Positions 6,433 to 10,134 of a stretch of 10,134 bases of DNA are shown one piece after another. The DNA is from M55B157 sp964626275. Its GTDB lineage: Bacteria; Actinomycetota; Actinomycetes; S36-B12. The stretch covers positions 1 to 10,134 of the forward strand of contig CAZVCZ010000061.1 in assembly GCA_964626275.1 (NCBI GenBank), in the 5' to 3' direction. Position numbers and translations under genes: made by a program. Below the pieces are notes generated by a model that had not been told where the DNA came from, searched no databases, and saw nothing but the letters and a program-made list of their open reading frames with translations. Position 1 is the first letter of the stretch. Every line of letters begins with the position of its first letter.

Positions 6433-6458
6433 GCTGGGGACTCGGTAATGTCCCCTGC
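6433..6458 (+). repeat. Inverted repeat between the membrane protein and peroxiredoxin genes
   Basis: GCTGGGGAC and GTCCCCTGC face each other across the 8-base loop TCGGTAAT, pairing eight of nine bases (one T/T mismatch). No T-run follows, so it is a weak terminator candidate for the upstream operon. TAATGT at 6446-6451, in the loop and right arm, fits a TANNNT -10 element and could start the peroxiredoxin transcript about 42 bases ahead of its GTG; no matching -35 is seen. A regulator site is a third possibility. Confidence 0.3.
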
Positions 6459-6499
6459 GCTGGGTTGACTCGGACCCCTTCACATCCCTGGAGGCTGTT

Positions 6500-6991
6500 G
6501 TGACCATCTCTGTCGGAGACCGCATTCCTGACGTTCCCTTGCGTATCGTCATCGATGGAGCCCCGTCTCCCACCACCTCCGCAGAACTGCTCGGCAACGG
6601 TCGCGTGGTTCTGTTCGCTGTCCCCGGGGCTTTCACCCCGACATGCTCCCGCCAGCACCTGCCGTCCTATGTCGAATCCGCGGCGGATCTCTCGGCTGCT
6701 GGTGTCGACAAGATCGTCTGCATCTCCGTGAACGACCCTTTCGTCATGGACGCCTGGGGCAAGGTGGAAGGTGTTGGCGAGGAGATCATCATGGCCGCCG
6801 ACGGCAATGCGGACTTCACAGCAGCCATCGGCATGGAGGTCGACGGCAGCGGCTTCGGGCTGGGGACCCGCTCTAAGCGCTATGCCATGGTGATCGAAGA
6901 CGGAACCGTCACGACCTTCCTGCCCGAGGATGACGGGTTCTCTGCAGTGGCCAGCCTCGGCAGTTGTGTCGTCGACGCACTCAAGGCGTAG
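6500..6991 (+). CDS. Peroxiredoxin, Prx5/redoxin type
   Basis: A 163-residue thiol peroxidase of the Prx5 (AhpC/TSA-redoxin) family, which reduces hydrogen peroxide and organic hydroperoxides in the cytoplasm. The active-site loop VPGAFTPTCS holds peroxidatic Cys49, with Thr46 and Pro42 of the PxxxTxxC motif; Arg124 in LGTRSKRYAMVI is the conserved activating arginine. KIVCISVNDPFVMDAW (71-86) is a family hallmark and contains Cys74. A further Cys156 lies near the C-terminus. Either could serve as resolving cysteine, with Cys156 nearer the position used by atypical 2-Cys members, but one-Cys chemistry with an external thiol is also possible. The start is GTG at 6500, with GGAGG five bases upstream. 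It is separated by 105 bases from the preceding gene, so it may have its own promoter. Its last 11 bases overlap the end of the oppositely oriented helD gene. Confidence 0.93.
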   Translation: MTISVGDRIPDVPLRIVIDGAPSPTTSAELLGNGRVVLFAVPGAFTPTCSRQHLPSYVESAADLSAAGVDKIVCISVNDPFVMDAWGKVEGVGEEIIMAADGNADFTAAIGMEVDGSGFGLGTRSKRYAMVIEDGTVTTFLPEDDGFSAVASLGSCVVDALKA

Positions 6992-9236
6992 AAGCCGATA
7001 CTCCCTCGATCCACTCAGGGGTCTCAGCGGCGACGATCAGCCGTCGGGTCGCGCGGGTCAGCGCGACGTAAAGATCGCGACCCGGCTGCGCTGCTGCGGT
7101 GGCGATCGCCCGCGGATCGGCGACGACCACGACATCGAACTCCAAACCCTTGGCCTCCGCGACGCTCACCACGCTCACCGGAGCATCGAGGCGGTGGGCC
7201 CCGCGGCCGACCGTCCCGGATGAGGTGGCTGCTGTCAGCGACTCGGTGAGTTCATCGGTTCGTGCGGGGTCGGTGATGATGGCCAGTCGTCCCATATCGG
7301 GATCCTTCAATTCGGCGAGCACCACATCGACGACGTCGGCGACCGGGTGCTCGCCCACGGGCGACCATTCGGGCGGCTCACCATCCCGGATGGAGGTGAC
7401 CTCCGCGGGGATCCGGCCGTAGTCGCGCAGCACCTGCTGGGCCAACTCCATGAACGGGCGCGGGGTTCGATAGTTGATCGTCAAGCGCTCCACTCGCCAG
7501 CGCTGCTCGCCCTTTCGACGCGGACGCGCCAACCCACGAAGCACGTCTGCCCACTCTGCAGGCGCAGCCGAGGTTGCGGCCTGATCGAGATCACCAACCA
7601 CAGTCATGGACAGGGAAGGACAGCGTCGGGCAAGCAGTCGCCACATCATGGGCGACAGCTCCTGAGCCTCGTCCACAACCACATGGCCGAAGACCCACTC
7701 TCGATCGCTCGAGGCACGTTCCGCCACGGTGAGACTTGCCGTGTGCTCGGCATAGCGTTCGATGAGTTGCTCGGCTGACACACCCTTCGTGCCCGTCATC
7801 TCCAAGACGGCCTGGGCGTACTCAGCCTCGTGGGCTCGTTCGGCGCTGAGGCGAGCCTCGGCGCGACGTTCGGCTTCGTCATCAGCGCCGAGGAGTTCGG
7901 CTGCTTCATCCAGCAGGGGAACGTCGGCCACCGTCCACGCCGAGCCTCGCGGTCGCAGAAGGGCCTGCCGATCGTCCTCGGTCCAGTGGGGTGTGACCTC
8001 ACGCAGGTAATCGGCGTTGCTCAACAGATCGTCGATCACCTGCTGGGCGGAGAGTGGCATCCAGGCGAGGTTCACCTCGCGCCGCACATCGGGAGCGTCA
8101 CGCAGATCGCTGATCAATTCCGCGCGACGAGTGTCCAGATCATGTCCTCGCGCATCTGCGAGTTCGCCAGCCAGAATGTCGAGCATCGCGAGTGCGTAGG
8201 AGCGCCGTGCGATGTTGTGGGGACGACGACTCGCTCGACCCCGATCGATGGCGGCAGCAAACATGTCCGGAGTCGCAGTGATGCGGGTTCCACCGACATC
8301 GAGGGTGACCGCCTGCTGCGGAACACGCTGCCGGGCGCGCACTGCTCGTGACACGACATCTGCCATCCGGAGGTCGCCCTTCAAGGCGGCCACGTGGTCT
8401 GGCTCGGTGGCCCGTGCGTCGACTCCCGGGAAGAGCTGGCCGGGGGTCGCCAGGACCGCGGCTGTCTCGCCCAGGGCCGGCAGCACCTGCTCGATGTAGT
8501 GCAGGAAGATCGGGTTGGGTCCAACGATGAGGACACCGCTTCGTGAGAGTCGATCGCGATGCGTATAGAGAAGGTAGGCCGCTCGGTGAAGGGCGACGAC
8601 TGTCTTTCCGCAGCCGGGGCCGCCTTCCACCACGAGGATCCCCTGCATAGGAGCACGCACGATGGCGTCCTGTTCTGCTTGGAGGGTCGCCACGATGTCG
8701 TGCATGCGTCCGGTGCGCTTTCTGGCGAGTGCCGCCATCAACATGCCACCACCCTGGACGTCCTCTTCTGCGATCAGGCCCTCGCCGAGTGCATCGAGGT
8801 TGAGAACGTCGTCTTCGAGTGCGGTGACATCGCGACCTTCCGTCATGATGTGCCGCCTGCGGATCACATCGCGCGGATCTGCGTTCGTCGCCTGATAGAA
8901 GGCTTCGGCGGCAGGGGCGCGCCAGTCGGTGAGCATCGGCTGCTGATCATCGTCAGCGAGGCCGAGACGACCGATGTAGCGCTGGGTTCCGTCGGCGAGA
9001 TCGAGACGGCCAAAGCACAGTCTTTGCTCGGCTGCATCGAGTGCGCTGAGGCGCTCGGCATACATCCGGATGAACGCCTCCTGCTCGGAGAGCGCACCGG
9101 GAGTTCCTGCGGTCTGACCATGTCGGGCTCGCCGCAGATCGTGTTCGGTGCGTTCACGCAGGATGTCGAGGCGGTCGTAGAGGCGATGCACGGCATCGCG
9201 CTCATGGGAGATCTCACGATCCCGGGTGGTGCTCAT
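6981..9236 (-). CDS. helD: HelD-type UvrD-like helicase / RNA polymerase recycling motor ATPase
   Basis: A 751-residue superfamily 1 ATPase. HelD proteins bind RNA polymerase through a coiled-coil N-terminus and use ATP to free stalled or drug-bound polymerase from nucleic acid; some actinobacterial members (HelR) give rifamycin tolerance. Residues 1-110 are rich in charged helices ending in DWRAP, as in the family. Motifs seen are Gln189 (Q motif), Walker A GGPGCGKT (205-212), Walker B DEAQ (522-525), VVGDLDQ (546-552), NYRTP (588-592), EAKGLEFD (694-701) and VALTRAT (724-730). The large insertion between motifs I and II (about 290-515) corresponds to the polymerase-clamp-binding arms. ATG 9236 is chosen for its ATGA overlap with the upstream small gene; GTG 9242 is an in-frame alternative adding two residues. 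It could be annotated simply as an AAA or UvrD helicase, but the N-terminus and insertion favour HelD. Involvement with rifamycins is inference. Confidence 0.9.
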   Translation of the reverse strand: MSTTRDREISHERDAVHRLYDRLDILRERTEHDLRRARHGQTAGTPGALSEQEAFIRMYAERLSALDAAEQRLCFGRLDLADGTQRYIGRLGLADDDQQPMLTDWRAPAAEAFYQATNADPRDVIRRRHIMTEGRDVTALEDDVLNLDALGEGLIAEEDVQGGGMLMAALARKRTGRMHDIVATLQAEQDAIVRAPMQGILVVEGGPGCGKTVVALHRAAYLLYTHRDRLSRSGVLIVGPNPIFLHYIEQVLPALGETAAVLATPGQLFPGVDARATEPDHVAALKGDLRMADVVSRAVRARQRVPQQAVTLDVGGTRITATPDMFAAAIDRGRASRRPHNIARRSYALAMLDILAGELADARGHDLDTRRAELISDLRDAPDVRREVNLAWMPLSAQQVIDDLLSNADYLREVTPHWTEDDRQALLRPRGSAWTVADVPLLDEAAELLGADDEAERRAEARLSAERAHEAEYAQAVLEMTGTKGVSAEQLIERYAEHTASLTVAERASSDREWVFGHVVVDEAQELSPMMWRLLARRCPSLSMTVVGDLDQAATSAAPAEWADVLRGLARPRRKGEQRWRVERLTINYRTPRPFMELAQQVLRDYGRIPAEVTSIRDGEPPEWSPVGEHPVADVVDVVLAELKDPDMGRLAIITDPARTDELTESLTAATSSGTVGRGAHRLDAPVSVVSVAEAKGLEFDVVVVADPRAIATAAAQPGRDLYVALTRATRRLIVAAETPEWIEGVSASTP

Positions 9237-9589
9237 CGCCACAGATCCGGGTCATGCAGGAAGGCCTGGACCAGTTGGGTGGCAGACGAGACGTCAGCGC
9301 GGTTTCCCGCCTCGATCTCGGTGAGGAGTTCGCGCGCGCGCGTGGCCTGGGCTGGCGCTCCCTGGTCGATCACGCGGCGCAGATCGCTGGACAGGTCGTG
9401 CAGAGAGGAGTGATCACGGGCACTGCCGGCCTCATCCACTCCCACTACGCTGCCCTCCCAGATTCCCCGCAGGGACAATCGATCATGCCGTATATCGCGG
9501 AGGACGGCGCGATAGAGGTCGCGGATGGAGGAAGCGGAGGGCGGAAAGGTCAGGGCAGGGCGGTGGAGTTCGTCTGCCAGTCGGCCCAA
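9233..9589 (-). CDS. Small protein of unknown function coupled to helD
   Basis: Not recognised. A 118-residue frame fills the space between the L,D-transpeptidase and helD, whose ATG overlaps its TGA by four bases. By my hand count roughly three quarters of the codons beyond the transpeptidase overlap end in G or C, in line with real genes here. The protein has no Cys, no hydrophobic helix and no signal. It reads as two helical parts: SIRDLYRAVLRDIRHDRLSL near the N-terminus, then DLSSDLRRVID and ATRARELLTEIEAGN, ending in ATQLVQAFLHDPDLW. The start is uncertain: TTG at 9589 lies within the transpeptidase gene (40-base overlap) and has only a weak GGAA upstream, and there is no ATG in the frame. 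A later GTG or TTG is possible, for example TTG near residue 39. Probably a cytoplasmic partner or regulator, but that is inference from position alone. Confidence 0.6.
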   Translation of the reverse strand: MGRLADELHRPALTFPPSASSIRDLYRAVLRDIRHDRLSLRGIWEGSVVGVDEAGSARDHSSLHDLSSDLRRVIDQGAPAQATRARELLTEIEAGNRADVSSATQLVQAFLHDPDLWR

Positions 9590-10134
9590 TCGATGTTCCA
9601 GGAGGCGCCGGGACCCTCATCCCAGTCGGTCTCGACCCCGGTCCCGAAGAAGATCACCGGATCACCCTCCAGGGCGTTCTCGTAGAACCACTGCCCGTCA
9701 GCCATCGACATGTTCGTGCAGCCGTGAGACGTGGGAGCCACGCCGAGGTTGTAGGTGTTCCATGGCGCGGCGTGAAGGTATTCGCCGCTAGGGGTGATGC
9801 GCAGGGCGAAGGGAACCTGGACGTCATAGGGTTCGCGAGGTCCCGGGTTGACCATTCGCTTGACGTAGTAGCGCTCCATGATGGTTTTGATCCCGGAGGT
9901 GGTCTCCCACGTCGGCTTGCCCAGGGACACTGGAACCTCGCGGATCAGTCGCCCATTGCGGTAGAGGGTTCCCACCTGAGTGCCATGACGGATGCTGAGG
10001 ATCTGCTCGCGGCCGATGCTGAATGACCGGCTCGGATCGAAGGTGGCGAGCCCGTCGTCGACCCATGATGCGGTGAGCGTGACATCGGTGTGCTTGGGCC
10101 AGAACTCCTCCGGCCGATAGATCATCGTGTAGTC
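9550..10134 (-). CDS. L,D-transpeptidase (YkuD domain), N-terminus beyond window edge
   Basis: The C-terminal 194 residues of an L,D-transpeptidase, an extracytoplasmic enzyme that makes 3-3 cross-links in peptidoglycan or attaches proteins to it; it resists most beta-lactams except carbapenems. The frame continues through the right edge (DYT precedes the first internal Met). The part starting YRPEEFWPKHTDVTLTA is the end of the Ig-like domain that precedes the catalytic domain in actinobacterial Ldts. The YkuD domain follows, with VSLGKPTWETTSG, EYLHAAPWN (catalytic-site His) and the signature SHGCTNMS, whose Cys is the nucleophile (about residue 139 of the visible part). The tail after FGTGVETDWDEGPG is rich in Trp and Asp, as in Mycobacterium-type C-terminal extensions. 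The missing upstream part should hold a signal peptide or lipobox and the rest of the Ig-like region. It is the first visible gene of a minus-strand run into the small gene and helD. Confidence 0.93.
   Translation of the reverse strand, partial: DYTMIYRPEEFWPKHTDVTLTASWVDDGLATFDPSRSFSIGREQILSIRHGTQVGTLYRNGRLIREVPVSLGKPTWETTSGIKTIMERYYVKRMVNPGPREPYDVQVPFALRITPSGEYLHAAPWNTYNLGVAPTSHGCTNMSMADGQWFYENALEGDPVIFFGTGVETDWDEGPGASWNIDWADWQTNSTALP

Noticed and set aside
6047..6658. A 203-residue minus-strand frame covering the small membrane protein and the start of the peroxiredoxin
   Set aside because: It crosses two plus-strand genes with better evidence and shows no domain.
8559..9413. A 284-residue open frame on the plus strand opposite helD and the small gene
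   Set aside because: Antisense shadow of helD, which carries all SF1 motifs; the shadow has no recognisable motif.
9243..9600. Search for a rifamycin-associated inverted-repeat element just upstream of helD
   Set aside because: No CTTGC-type core facing a GCAAG is present there; the GGCTTGCCC near 9914 lies inside the transpeptidase gene without the matching arm.

Overview
The window comes from a high-GC Gram-positive bacterium, almost certainly an actinomycete. The evidence is GC-rich coding sequence with strongly GC-biased third codon positions, GTG and TTG start codons, an L,D-transpeptidase of the actinobacterial kind, a full-length HelD-type RNA polymerase recycling ATPase and a type II NADH dehydrogenase. 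I cannot name a genus from the sequence. No tRNA, rRNA, CRISPR array, insertion sequence or phage gene is visible. No stretch longer than 300 bases lacks a gene; the longest gap is 154 bases (1386-1539).

Layout. (1) Left block, minus strand, read right to left: type II NADH dehydrogenase (3470-2253), a YczE-like membrane protein overlapping it by one base (2253-1540), a 154-base gap with two palindromes, then two SDR oxidoreductases (1385-633, and 592 to beyond the left edge). (2) Central block, plus strand: an aldo/keto reductase that probably starts on a leaderless transcript (3509-4444), a CoA-acylating methylmalonate-semialdehyde dehydrogenase (4476-5963), a small membrane-anchored protein of unknown function overlapping it by four bases (5960-6394), and a Prx5-type peroxiredoxin (6500-6991). 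(3) Right block, minus strand: an L,D-transpeptidase cut by the right edge (10134-9550), a small unknown protein overlapping its end (9589-9233), and HelD (9236-6981), joined to the small protein by an ATGA overlap. The peroxiredoxin and helD genes meet tail to tail and overlap by 11 bases.

How the genes may work together. The central block looks like a small catabolic and redox operon: the semialdehyde dehydrogenase makes propionyl-CoA or acetyl-CoA and NADH, and the aldo/keto reductase may handle aldehydes. NADH dehydrogenase on the other strand would reoxidise NADH at the membrane. The two SDRs form their own operon, probably under a repressor that binds the palindromes ahead of them. The right block joins a cell-wall cross-linking enzyme to a transcription-machinery rescue factor through an unrecognised small protein. 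Most of the window is ordinary actinobacterial metabolism. The parts most worth a second look are the small protein coupled to HelD, the paired palindromes ahead of the SDR operon, and the small membrane protein coupled to the semialdehyde dehydrogenase. I did not see a clear new defence or mobile system.
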